The notes under the pieces were generated by a model. The model was not told the DNA's origin, did no database searches, and saw only the letters and a list, made by a program, of their open reading frames with translations. The translations under genes and the position numbers were made by a program. 44,149 nt of DNA from NCBI GenBank assembly GCA_035628505.1, contig DASPJR010000197.1, forward strand, positions 1-44,149. Reading direction: 5' to 3'. Origin of the DNA: DASPJR01 sp035628505. GTDB taxonomy: Bacteria; Planctomycetota; SZUA-567; H5-PLA8. Numbering within the stretch: position 1 is the stretch's first letter; the number at the start of each line of letters is the position of its first letter. Of this stretch, positions 9,101-16,695 are shown piece after piece.

Positions 9101-10997
9101 GGTCCGCGCCGGTCGCGACTTCGTAAACTTTGCTCAGCGAATCGGCGTTAATCGCCGTGAGCGTGCTGCTGTCCGGATTGACATTCCACACGCGCCGCGC
9201 GGCAGCGCCGACGACGATCGGAGAACTGTTCACCGGCAGCGGGCCCGGCGGCGGGGTTGCGACCGTCACTTTGCGCGAGAACGACGAGAGCGCGCCGGAC
9301 GGGTCGCGCACCTGCACCGTCACCTGGTAATGCCGGGCGGCCGCGTAGGCGTGGTTGGCCGTGTTCGAACTGCTCCACGCGGTCTTGGCGGTTCCATCGC
9401 CGAAATCGAAGCGGTATTCGATAGCGTCCCCATCCGGATCGCTCGCCGTCGCTGTAAAAGTAATGTTCGCGTTCGGCGCCGCCGGCGAAGCGCTGGCACT
9501 CAGCGCGGTCGCGGCCGGCGCACGGTTTCCTCCCGCCACGCCGGAGCCCGTTGAGAAGCGGAAGCTGTAGGGCTCGAGCCCGTTTCCGGCTGCGTCCTGA
9601 ATGCCGCTGGTCAAAATCACTTCGTAGGTCGTGTTCGCTTCAAAAGGCGTGATCGGCGTCACCGTCAGCAGCTTGTTCTGCCCGAAGGAATGCCAGCACG
9701 GAATGGCCGCGCCGCCCACGGGCCGCACGATCAGCGTCGAGCCGTTCACGATCGTCTCAGTGCGAAGCGTCTCAGGAATGGAAAGCGTTATCGGGCAGAC
9801 GCGCGAATAATTCGTCTGGTCGTTGGCCGGAACATGGTAGGCCACGAAGGGGCCGCGCGTGTCCGGCGCCGCCTGATGCGCCCAGATCGCCAGCCCGGGC
9901 CCGGTCGACCCGTAGCCGCCGGTGACCACCAGGTTCCCGACGGGCAGCGCGAACTGGCTGGCATCCAGCGTGGTGTTGTTGGTGGCCAGCGTGAGGACAG
10001 TATCGAAGGTGCGCAGGTCGATCTTGTAGTTGTTCATGAACGCGTACTCGTCCTGGAACGTCACATACTGGTTGCTGCCAGGAAGATTGCGGTTGGCGAC
10101 CACGCGCAGATTCGTCGGATCGGCGAAATCCACCACCATAAACCCCGCCCGGCTCCCCGCGCCGCCCTCTCCATCACGGCGCGGAAAGAAAACATAATGC
10201 CCATACACTTCCGGCCAGTAGCCGCCCGGGTTTCCGTCCTTGAGCACGTCCAGCAGAATCGGATTGGCCGGATCGCTAATGTCATACGACGCCACGCCGG
10301 TTCCGGTCTGGTCCGAAGCGTAAATGAGAATGTTTCCCATGATGAACGGCATTCCGACGACGCCGGTCTGACCGAGCAGGTCCCACGTTGCTTTCACCGC
10401 CGGGCCTGTCGCTGCGCCGCCGTTGTTCCAGTCATGCGTGTACTCCCCATTCCGGCGGATCGCCAGCCACGCCGGCCCGGAGATATCGCCGTACGACCAA
10501 TAGTGGCGCGCTCCCCATGGCGACTGCGCGCCAGCGCGGCCGTACGTTCCAATCGGCAGGCCGGCATCTGGCTCCATGTTGCGTTCCAGGAAATTTCCGG
10601 ACGCGCCATTGAGATAGAGACTGTCGCGATAGACTCCGCTTCCCGGCGCGGTTTCATGACCACCGATGAATAGATAGGGTCCGTAGTGGAAGTAGCCGTG
10701 CGAATTGAAGCCGCCGCACTGATAGGGCATCACCGTGATCTGCGGGCTGGCCGGATTACTGATGTTGACGATGCGCACACGCAGGTCGGCGCCGTTCTGG
10801 CTGCCGGGCGGCTCGGGAACAGAAATGATGCGCCCGCCGTGCCAGGCTACGATGGCAGTGCGGCCCTGCTCGGGAGCGATCGGACCATTCAGCAGCGCAC
10901 CGGGAGTCTGCGCGACATTCGGGAAGTCGGCGGCGCGCGCGGCGCCGCAAGTCAGCAAAGCCGTACACACCAGCATTCGGGCGACTCGACCGCGCAT
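6138..10997 (-). CDS. Giant secreted protein: propellers, PKD domains and diheme cytochrome c
   Basis: 1,619 residues from the ATG at 10997, chosen for a good Shine-Dalgarno (GGAGA, 6-7 bases upstream) and the signal peptide MRGRVARMLVCTALLTCGAA; the frame itself extends to 11078. Order of parts: LVIVD-like repeats (to ~400, PANPILLD and similar), an Ig-like segment (~400-485), PKD domain 1 (~489-582, FDFGDGTAKT), a YVTN-type beta-propeller (~586-928), and a cytochrome-c-peroxidase-like region with two heme motifs, CAACH at 974 and CASCH at 1106. A carbohydrate-binding-like beta domain (~1181-1311) interrupts the second cytochrome domain, which then resumes (LTPAELSDLTQYLLELDG). PKD domain 2 (~1346-1427, YDWSFGDGG), a nearly pure glycine linker (~1428-1464) and a C-terminal domain shared with the gene at 2-1993 complete it. 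Probably a surface or periplasmic redox protein; substrate unknown. Confidence 0.88.
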   Translation of the reverse strand: MRGRVARMLVCTALLTCGAARAADFPNVAQTPGALLNGPIAPEQGRTAIVAWHGGRIISVPEPPGSQNGADLRVRIVNISNPASPQITVMPYQCGGFNSHGYFHYGPYLFIGGHETAPGSGVYRDSLYLNGASGNFLERNMEPDAGLPIGTYGRAGAQSPWGARHYWSYGDISGPAWLAIRRNGEYTHDWNNGGAATGPAVKATWDLLGQTGVVGMPFIMGNILIYASDQTGTGVASYDISDPANPILLDVLKDGNPGGYWPEVYGHYVFFPRRDGEGGAGSRAGFMVVDFADPTNLRVVANRNLPGSNQYVTFQDEYAFMNNYKIDLRTFDTVLTLATNNTTLDASQFALPVGNLVVTGGYGSTGPGLAIWAHQAAPDTRGPFVAYHVPANDQTNYSRVCPITLSIPETLRTETIVNGSTLIVRPVGGAAIPCWHSFGQNKLLTVTPITPFEANTTYEVILTSGIQDAAGNGLEPYSFRFSTGSGVAGGNRAPAATALSASASPAAPNANITFTATASDPDGDAIEYRFDFGDGTAKTAWSSSNTANHAYAAARHYQVTVQVRDPSGALSSFSRKVTVATPPPGPLPVNSSPIVVGAAARRVWNVNPDSSTLTAINADSLSKVYEVATGADPRSVALAGDGTLWVACHDADRIDVLDASSGALITSIGTGYGSAPIGICASPDGASMYASCSGDGSLRRFSVSARSQDGSLVLGPSPRAIAITGNGARALITRFISGEHEGSVYDVNLSGAMTLTRTIRLARHNSEDGSASGRGVPNYLAGITITPDNARAWVVGKKDNTQRGTFTSANQPLGQDTTVRAQLMVIDLSTNAEDASLRMDIDNSESPTAVAFSPLADYAFITLQGNNQLVVIDVLDFNRPQTAKIFLTRVGTGLAPQGVAMDTASGRVFTQNFMGRSVSAFEVSALFASGSLNLPGTVISAVATETLPANVLRGKQIFYNAADPRMSAEGYISCAACHVDGSHDGRTFDFTQRGEGFRNTTDLRGRFGTGHGAVHWTSNFDEIQDFENDIRNAFGGTGFMTDADFSATNNPLGTPKAGRSASLDDLAAYVASLGTQSIPRSPHRQPDGSRSAAATNGAAIFSRENCASCHTPATAFTDRTRHNVGTLRASSGQRIGQPLDGIDTPTLLGLHDTEPYFHDGSARTLADVFTIAGGDLRQAESGTVAGGASAGDIDWARMKDWHGSSMVTLDNPGEEVTFNNVDGGPGGNGFIELRYSCSYGAGNLVVLVNGVSLPAATLAITPNNPNYLPNEWRALRIQNVPFTAGTANTVTLRRGSGGVVWIDDVLFSTPAINALASAHRRTLTPAELSDLTQYLLELDGTDSPPPAALSSLQATPNPATAGSAVQFSVTAAGAAPFQYDWSFGDGGAAAGATPSYTYAAAGTYNAQVTVRDILGQVSSASLSLLVNAPGGGGGGGGGGTGGDGGGGGGGGDGGGGGGGGAGGNPLALPVTKLQGRVKFGSTRDQCSVSGIFPAFPAGFNPANLPIAFNIGGASLTLTFDSKGRAKAAGGSVLLKLKPTVKNAQTKKPEFAGGDVAFKATIKNGSWWEAWLEAGAILNADAKGQQVNVPVSAQFNGNNYASTVPAFYSGKQGKSGMFKK
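6605..6715 (-). repeat. Poly-glycine linker coding stretch
   Basis: About 36 codons read as glycine with a few Asp, Thr and Ala. They use mixed GGN codons, and on the plus strand appear as CCN runs. The linker separates PKD domain 2 from the shared C-terminal domain of the large secreted protein. Such low-complexity DNA is prone to length change. Confidence 0.9.
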
Positions 10998-11139
10998 GAT
11001 AATTCTCCGGAACCGGTGCGCCTTCAGTGGCGCCGCCTGCTGATGATGAGTTCGTCTCGCGAAATGCTGTGTTCGCAAAGTTCATTCCGCGAAAAGATGA
11101 ATCGCTTTACCTGCGTGCTGCATCGTTAGGCCGCCAAGC

Positions 11140-11160
11140 TTTGTCATCGGACGTGACAAA
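11140..11160. promoter_or_regulatory. Operator-like perfect dyad upstream of the giant secreted protein
   Basis: TTTGTCA and TGACAAA (7 bp each, perfect) flank a 7-base centre, 143 bp upstream of the ATG at 10997. It lies in the 323-bp gap 10998-11320. Half-site length and spacing fit a dimeric regulator, but no binding protein can be named. Confidence 0.35.
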
Positions 11161-11245
11161 TCGAACGATACCCAACTGACGCATTTTGCGCCAGTTCGAA
11201 AGCGGGCTCAGCAGTATATTAAGGAGAGGCACGCGTGCGCACTAA

Positions 11246-11298
11246 TGTGGCGCGAACTTCAGTTCGCGAAAACAACGTGAGCTAAGGCTCGCACCACA
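11246..11298. repeat. REP-like element: two hairpins inside an inverted TGTGG/CCACA frame
   Basis: The 53-bp element opens with TGTGG and closes with CCACA. Inside are CGCGAAC-TTCA-GTTCGCG (11251-11268) and a mirrored hairpin GTGAGC-TAAG-GCTC (from 11277). The two hairpins are inverted relative to each other, as in bacterial interspersed mosaic elements. The TTCA loop matches the hairpins in the thiC leader. It occupies the gap between 11321-12424 and 6138-10997. Confidence 0.7.
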
Positions 11299-11320
11299 AA
11301 TGCTTTACGAAAGCTTCAGA

Positions 11321-12424
11321 TCAGAACGGGTAAAGTCGCTCTTCTTTGGGAATGTCGTCGACTTTCCACTTTCCTGAAAACAACCGTAGAAACCGCTTGG
11401 GGCGGTAGCCTTCCAAGAGCGTGTTGACCTTGAACTTTAACCGGATGCCGCTGCTGCCGGGCAGAACCGGCACCTCCAGAATTTCAAGAATCGGTCCGCG
11501 CATCGTATCGTTGATCTGGTCGTAGGTGCGCAGATTCTCTTCCGCCACGGCCGCCGCGACGCTCATCTTCAGTGGGAAGTCTTCTTTGAGCTTCGGATCG
11601 AATCCGCCGAAGAGTGTCACGGTGACGATACTTTCTTTGTTGTCGACCTCATCGATCCAGCACGCCAGGCCGTGCTCACGCTGGAACAGCCGGTGAATTT
11701 CGACCTGCTGCGCAGTCGCAACTTTCTGGCTCTCTTCGTCGATCCATATATCCGTACAGCGCCCCGGTCCTTTCAGCGTGCAGACCGTGAGATTGATGAG
11801 CACTCGCTGCCCGGCGGCAACGTCCGCGAGCGTGCCGATCGCCCTTCCCTTCCAGATCCGCGTGGCGGCGTTGATCACGAACGCCGTCGGCTTGGCATCG
11901 ACCTTGTCACCCGGGCCGACGCCGATGACGTTCAGCTTGTTCTTGTCGAGTTGCACCGATTCGACGCGCCAGGCGCGCTGCTGGCGCTGAAAGAAACTGA
12001 AATCGTCTTCGAGCTTCAGGCAGCGGTTGAACGCGCCTTTGCCGTTCTTGTCCACCTTCTCTTCGATGTAAAACTGCCCGTGCAGATGCGTGCCGATGGG
12101 AATGTCGCGCATCTCCGCCGGCGCGCCGTGATACGTGATCGACCCGTAAGGCAGCAGCGTAAAGGGAGACGCCTTATCGTAATCATCGGTACGCTGCGAA
12201 TCGTTGCGGTCCGGCCGCAGCACGCCCGCCCGGTTGATGTGATCGACTCCGATCAGCTCGCCTGAAATGTAATGTGCCGAGCCTTCCGGCGGGAACTCCC
12301 CCGCCTTGAGCTGAAACCACGGCAGCTTCTCGTTGCCGCCGTCTGTGCGGTAGGTGACTTCCCCGGCGCACAGCGTGAGCGCCGAAAAGAGAACTATGGC
12401 GAAAGCGGCCTCTCGTGCAATCAA
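11321..12424 (-). CDS. Secreted protein of unknown function, third gene of the DUF1592/DUF1552 operon
   Basis: 367 residues, not recognised. The N-terminus is a signal peptide (AAFAIVLFSALTLCAGEV). The mature part mixes beta strands and charged loops, with conserved-looking blocks such as HLHGQFYIEEK, LKGPGRCTDIWIDEE and FLRLFSGKWKVDDIP; no catalytic motif or CxxCH is evident. The start is a TTG whose last bases overlap the TGA stop of the DUF1552 gene (TTGA, 12421-12424), which strongly suggests translational coupling. It is therefore likely to work with the two preceding exported proteins. The other DUF1592/DUF1552 pair in this window has no such partner. A function cannot be given. Confidence 0.82.
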   Translation of the reverse strand: MIAREAAFAIVLFSALTLCAGEVTYRTDGGNEKLPWFQLKAGEFPPEGSAHYISGELIGVDHINRAGVLRPDRNDSQRTDDYDKASPFTLLPYGSITYHGAPAEMRDIPIGTHLHGQFYIEEKVDKNGKGAFNRCLKLEDDFSFFQRQQRAWRVESVQLDKNKLNVIGVGPGDKVDAKPTAFVINAATRIWKGRAIGTLADVAAGQRVLINLTVCTLKGPGRCTDIWIDEESQKVATAQQVEIHRLFQREHGLACWIDEVDNKESIVTVTLFGGFDPKLKEDFPLKMSVAAAVAEENLRTYDQINDTMRGPILEILEVPVLPGSSGIRLKFKVNTLLEGYRPKRFLRLFSGKWKVDDIPKEERLYPF

Positions 12425-13821
12425 GCAAGCACCTCGGAAACCGGGCCGAGACTATCGACGAACTGTTCAGTCTTCACGTCCATCTTCTGCATCATCGTGA
12501 GCAGCACATTCGTGAGACGCGCTTTGCTGTTCACCGGCGTGTGGCAGAGCTGGTAGTGCTTCTGCGCGTTGGTGAGGTCGTAATCTTTGATGATTGGCAG
12601 GTTGTAATCGATGTGCTGGCCGTGCTTGAGTCCCAGGGCTTTGCCGCCCGCCAGGATCGTCGGGAGATTCGCGTTGCCGTGGCTGTGCCCGTAGCTCATC
12701 CCGCTTCCGAAGAGCACCAGCGTGCGGTCCAGCATCGCCTCCTCGCCGTCTTTCACCGACTGCAGCTGGTCCAGGAAATACGCGAACTGCTGCGTGATAA
12801 ACGCGTCGCTGCGGCTCAAACGCGCCATCACCTCCGGGTCGCCGTTGTGATGCGACAACTCGTGCCGGCTCTGGCTGATGCCGATTTCAGGGATCGCCAG
12901 CCCGTTGCCTTCGCTGCCGCTCATGTAGGAGACCACCCGCGTCATGTCCGTGCGCAGCGTCAGCACGATCAGGTCGTACATCGTCCGGTAGTACTCGCCG
13001 GCCTCCGCGCGGGAGACGTTGCGCGTCAGGCGCTGGCTGGTCTCCGAATCGACCTTCGGCTTGGGGATGTTCAGCCACGCATCGAGGCGCTCGGTGCGGA
13101 TTTCCACTTCGCGCACGGACGTGAGGTATTCATCCAGCTTCGTACGGTCTTCGCCGCCCAGATTCCTGCGCAGCGATTTGGCATCCGTGAGCACCGCATC
13201 CAGTACGCTGTGGCGGCGGTTGAGCCTGCGCCGGCGCGCCTCGATCCCGCCGGGCTCTTCGCCGAACAACCGGTTGAAGACGTTGCGCGGATTGTCTTCG
13301 GCCGGCAGCGGGATGCCGTCGCGCGACCAGGCCAGCGTGGTCGCGTTGTTGGGCTGCCCGACGCCCGACGAGATCGAAAGTTCCAGCGAGCTGAAGCGCG
13401 TCTTGGGCGACGTGACTTCGGCGATCAGCTGATCGCACGAAACACTGTTATTGTACGCGCCGCCTTCCTGGCTGATTTTTGCGGCTGTCAGCCACGTGTC
13501 GGCGCAGACGTGTGCCTGCCCGATACCGCCGGGATGATGCAGACCGCTGATGGGCGTGATGTTCTCGCGGTGCTTCTCGAGCGGCTGCATGGGCTCGGGC
13601 ATCTGGTAATCTCGGCCGGCTTTGGTGATCTGCCAGGTCAGTACGTTGACGCCGTTTGGAATGTAGACGAAAACGCTGCGGCGCGGCTTTTCGTCTTTTT
13701 CGGCCGCGTACGCCGTGATCGGCTTCATGCAGTTGAGCAGCGGAAGCGCGACCGCCGCACCGATGCCGCGCAGAAAATGGCGGCGGTCCAGCAGCCAGTT
13801 ATTGTTGATCACGTTGCTCAT
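12421..13821 (-). CDS. Tat-exported DUF1552 protein
   Basis: 466 residues from the ATG at 13821, chosen because GGAGGGG lies about 8 bases upstream; the frame runs on to 13944 through the intergenic repeat. The N-terminus is a twin-arginine signal (LDRRHFLRGIGAAVALPLL). Family features follow: PNGVNVLTW, ISGLHHPGG, SVSCDQLIAE, the region NRRHSVLDAV with a helical stretch, and SQSRHELSHHNGD towards the C-terminus. DUF1552 is a PVC-rich family with unknown activity, distantly like alkaline-phosphatase/sulfatase-fold proteins and DUF1501. It is always found next to DUF1592-type cytochrome proteins in my knowledge of these genomes, as here (167 bp downstream of one). Tat export implies folding with a cofactor or partner in the cytoplasm. 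Confidence 0.92.
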   Translation of the reverse strand: MSNVINNNWLLDRRHFLRGIGAAVALPLLNCMKPITAYAAEKDEKPRRSVFVYIPNGVNVLTWQITKAGRDYQMPEPMQPLEKHRENITPISGLHHPGGIGQAHVCADTWLTAAKISQEGGAYNNSVSCDQLIAEVTSPKTRFSSLELSISSGVGQPNNATTLAWSRDGIPLPAEDNPRNVFNRLFGEEPGGIEARRRRLNRRHSVLDAVLTDAKSLRRNLGGEDRTKLDEYLTSVREVEIRTERLDAWLNIPKPKVDSETSQRLTRNVSRAEAGEYYRTMYDLIVLTLRTDMTRVVSYMSGSEGNGLAIPEIGISQSRHELSHHNGDPEVMARLSRSDAFITQQFAYFLDQLQSVKDGEEAMLDRTLVLFGSGMSYGHSHGNANLPTILAGGKALGLKHGQHIDYNLPIIKDYDLTNAQKHYQLCHTPVNSKARLTNVLLTMMQKMDVKTEQFVDSLGPVSEVLA

Positions 13822-13855
13822 CTGCGTCCCCTCCGTGAACTGCACACTCCCTTTA

Positions 13856-13978
13856 ACCACAGAGATCACGGAGGACACAGAGAACGGATTTGAAAAACAT
13901 TTTCGGCGGCATCTTCTTTGGCGCCCGCACTCTTCCCTTGTCAAATCCGTTCTCTGTGATCTCTGTGTCCTCCGTGGT
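13856..13978. repeat. Inverted repeat built from permuted 9-bp units
   Basis: Two 38-bp arms (13856-13893 and 13941-13978) face each other around 47 bp. Read in the same sense, both start ACC and end with the unit ACAGAGAAC followed by GGATTTGA. The two units between, ACAGAGATC and ACGGAGGAC, occur in opposite order in the two arms. It lies between the DUF1592 and DUF1552 genes of one operon, so it is probably transcribed and can fold into a long hairpin. Confidence 0.9.
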
Positions 13979-13987
13979 GAAAAAACT

Positions 13988-16399
13988 CTACCGCTGCTGA
14001 AACAATTCCGACAGCACCAGCGCCTCCACGATCTGCGCCACTTTGTAATCAGCCGCTTTGCTCTGCTGCGCGATCTTTGCCAGCGCGGCGCGGTCGTCGA
14101 ATGTCATCGTTCTGCGCAGCGCGTACGTCGCGAGCTTCTCCACGAAGGCCGCGTTGAACTTGTCGATATCCTGCATCAAGAGCTGCTTGAAGCTGGCGGC
14201 GTCAGTGAATTTGCGGCCGTCGATGAGCTCGCCACTGGCATCGATCTTCGGATTTGCACCTTTGCCGTCGCTGACGACTTCTTCGGTGCGCCAGCGGCCG
14301 ATGGCGTCGTAATTATCGAAGGCGAACCCGAGCGGATCAATCTTCCGATGACACGCGGCGCAGTTGGCGTCGCTCTTGTGAGCATCCAGTTTCTGGCGCA
14401 GTGTGGCCTTGGGCTGTGTCGGAGGAGTGGTCTCGATCGGTTTCACATTCGCGGGCGGAGGCGGTGGCGGCTTTCCGATGATCGCTTCGAGGACCCACTT
14501 GCCGCGGTGAACGGGACGGTGGCGCGTGCCATCGGATGTAAGCATCAGCACCGACGCCTGCGTCAGCAGGCCGCCACGCTGGTGTTCCTTATTGAGCGCC
14601 ACGCGCTGGAACTTTTCCTCATTCACGCCGCTGATCAGGTAGTGCTCGGCCAACCGCGCGTTCATCATCGTCCAGTTCGAATCGAGGAACTCACGCAGGC
14701 TCAGGTTTTTCGACAGCACTTCATGGAAAAACGATGTCGTTTCGCCAACCATGCTCTTGCGCAGGTAATCGTCGTAGCTCGGGTAAAGTTTCTTATCCGG
14801 CGGAAACATGCCGACCAGCCGAAGCTGCAGCCACTGGTGCGGAAAACTTTCAGTGAAGCGCGCAATCCGGGCATCACCAAGCATGCGCGCGACCTGCGCT
14901 CGGAGCACGTCCGGCTTATGCAGCGTGCCTGCTCGTGCGGCTTCCAGCAGCGCGGCGTCCGGCATGGTGCTCCAGAGAAAATATGAGAGGCGAGAAGCCA
15001 GTTCCCAGTCGTTGATCTTTCGCGCATTCGTATCGGCGGAGCCTTCGACGATGTAGAAGAAATCCTTGGCACACATGATCGCCAGCAGCGCGGTCTTCAA
15101 CGCCGCATCCATTTTTTCGCCGCTCTTCATTTCACTTTCGAGAAGCGCCACAAAACGGTCGATTTCCGCAGGCTTCACTGGCCGCCGGAAGGCACGCTCG
15201 GCAAATTTCGTGATTGTCTCTCGTGCCTTGGAGACTTCGGTATTTTCGATCGGAAATTCTTTCTGCGCGAGGGTCGGCCAGGAATCGAGCACCGGGCCTT
15301 CCCATTCGACATAATCAACAATCAAAAAAGGCAGAATCGGCACGCCGGCTTCGTCGGTAAGTTTTGTCTGCCAGGGCGGTCGGCCGTCTTTGATGCTGAA
15401 GAACGGCCGCTTTGGGTCGTTGCGTCCGGCGCGCGGCAGATTCGAAGGGCCGGGCGCTTCGTTGGTCATGCGGATCACGTGTTTGCCCGCGGTCAGATGC
15501 GCGCGGAACTCAAGCGTCACGGGCTGATCTTCAGGCGCCACGACATCCTGCTCGAATAACATGCGGTCTAGGTCTACAGCGTAAATCGCCACACGCGGTG
15601 CCCGGCCGTTGGGAGGCTTCATACCGCTGAGCTTGATGCGGACTTTGTACTCGCCTGATGCCGGCAGATTCAGATCTTTGACTGAGCCTGGCTGTCCTGT
15701 GAATGTGCTGCCAGGCCAGACATCGAGCCGCACCTTGTCGAGCAGTCCCTGCTCGGCCAGCTTCTTCTTGTCGGGGCCGCCGCGGATATCGAGCGGCGTC
15801 CAGCGCGTCACCACCACCTCCGGTTTCTTCGGTGGGAATGCTTCGGCCAGGATGCTTTCGGCTGCGGCGTAATACTTTTCGACATGCGCAGGTGAAAGCG
15901 AAAGCACCGAGCCAATCCGTTCGAAGCCGTGCCAGTTCGGGTCTTCCGGAAGGCCCGTGGGATCGGCAGCGTCGTAACGAACGCCAAGCAGATCAAAAAC
16001 GGTGTTCGCGTACTCTTCGCGTGTCAGTTTGTGAAACGTGACGCGCTCGCGTTTTGCCATGCGCGCGGTCTCGCCTTCCTTCAGCCTCCCCGAAAGCCAC
16101 TCAACGATTCTGGCAGACTCTTCCGGCTTGGGCTTATCCTCTTCTTCGGGTGGCATCTCGCCGGAACTGAGCCGGTCCATTACGTCGGCCCAGCGCATCG
16201 CCGAGCCGCCGTTGGCAAAGTCGCGCGAAAGCGTATCGAGACGGAACTCGCCCTTCTGCTTTTTCTCGCCGTGGCAGCGTATGCAGTGCGCATTCAGAAA
16301 GGGCTGTATGTGCTTATCGAAATCGGCTTTCACGTCGGCGCCATGAATGGGCGCTGCAAGAAGCGCAATTAAGAACAGAATTGGAAGGGAAATCCGCAT
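13988..16399 (-). CDS. Exported DUF1587/1595/1592/1588/1585 cytochrome-type protein
   Basis: 803 residues with a signal peptide (ISLPILFLIALLAAPIHGAD). The order of parts fits the PVC DUF1592 family: an N-terminal cytochrome-like domain with CIRCH (Cys39) and GEMPPEE, DUF1587 (FHKLTREEYANTVFDLLGV), a beta-sandwich that may bind carbohydrate (~180-360), DUF1595 (FAERAFRRPVKPAEIDRF), DUF1592 (LASRLSYFLWSTMPDAALL), DUF1588 with a second heme motif CAACH (Cys680, followed by RKIDPLGFAFDNYDAIGRW), and DUF1585 at the end (YALRRTMTFDD). The function is unproven; two heme sites argue for electron transfer in the periplasm. First gene of the operon with DUF1552 and the 367-aa protein, and head to head with its paralogue at 16696. 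Confidence 0.93.
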   Translation of the reverse strand: MRISLPILFLIALLAAPIHGADVKADFDKHIQPFLNAHCIRCHGEKKQKGEFRLDTLSRDFANGGSAMRWADVMDRLSSGEMPPEEEDKPKPEESARIVEWLSGRLKEGETARMAKRERVTFHKLTREEYANTVFDLLGVRYDAADPTGLPEDPNWHGFERIGSVLSLSPAHVEKYYAAAESILAEAFPPKKPEVVVTRWTPLDIRGGPDKKKLAEQGLLDKVRLDVWPGSTFTGQPGSVKDLNLPASGEYKVRIKLSGMKPPNGRAPRVAIYAVDLDRMLFEQDVVAPEDQPVTLEFRAHLTAGKHVIRMTNEAPGPSNLPRAGRNDPKRPFFSIKDGRPPWQTKLTDEAGVPILPFLIVDYVEWEGPVLDSWPTLAQKEFPIENTEVSKARETITKFAERAFRRPVKPAEIDRFVALLESEMKSGEKMDAALKTALLAIMCAKDFFYIVEGSADTNARKINDWELASRLSYFLWSTMPDAALLEAARAGTLHKPDVLRAQVARMLGDARIARFTESFPHQWLQLRLVGMFPPDKKLYPSYDDYLRKSMVGETTSFFHEVLSKNLSLREFLDSNWTMMNARLAEHYLISGVNEEKFQRVALNKEHQRGGLLTQASVLMLTSDGTRHRPVHRGKWVLEAIIGKPPPPPPANVKPIETTPPTQPKATLRQKLDAHKSDANCAACHRKIDPLGFAFDNYDAIGRWRTEEVVSDGKGANPKIDASGELIDGRKFTDAASFKQLLMQDIDKFNAAFVEKLATYALRRTMTFDDRAALAKIAQQSKAADYKVAQIVEALVLSELFQQR

Positions 16400-16695
16400 C
16401 TTTCGGTACGCCTCAAATGTTGCGCTGATCTACTTCTTTTCTTTTACCCCAAAGAGAACTTGTAAAGCGGTGCTTTTGCCAAACGTAAACAAAAATTTTC
16501 CTGTGCCCGTTTTCGATTCGAAAGCCGCTTCAGCGACGGCCTCTGCATTGCTGTCACGGCTTTCGTTTCAAGCCCGGCGAACGCTTCGTTTTCACACCTG
16601 AAATGACAAGCTGATTAAGGCAGAAGATTTTGGTGATAAATAGCGCTTTTGCGGCGTACCCAGTTGTTAGGAAAACAACTTCCAAGAAGGATTCC

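Noticed and set aside
11174..11196. Hairpin AACTG-CGC / GCG-CAGTT as a terminator
   Set aside because: It has a mismatch in the stem and no U-run on either strand.
12415..13893. Open frame of about 490 codons on the plus strand opposite DUF1552
   Set aside because: Antisense to a gene with a Tat signal and good ribosome site; translation resembles no family.
16400..16695. Defined divergent promoters between the two DUF1592-type operons
   Set aside because: Several weak -10-like and -35-like hexamers are present on both strands, but none has convincing spacing, so no site is annotated.
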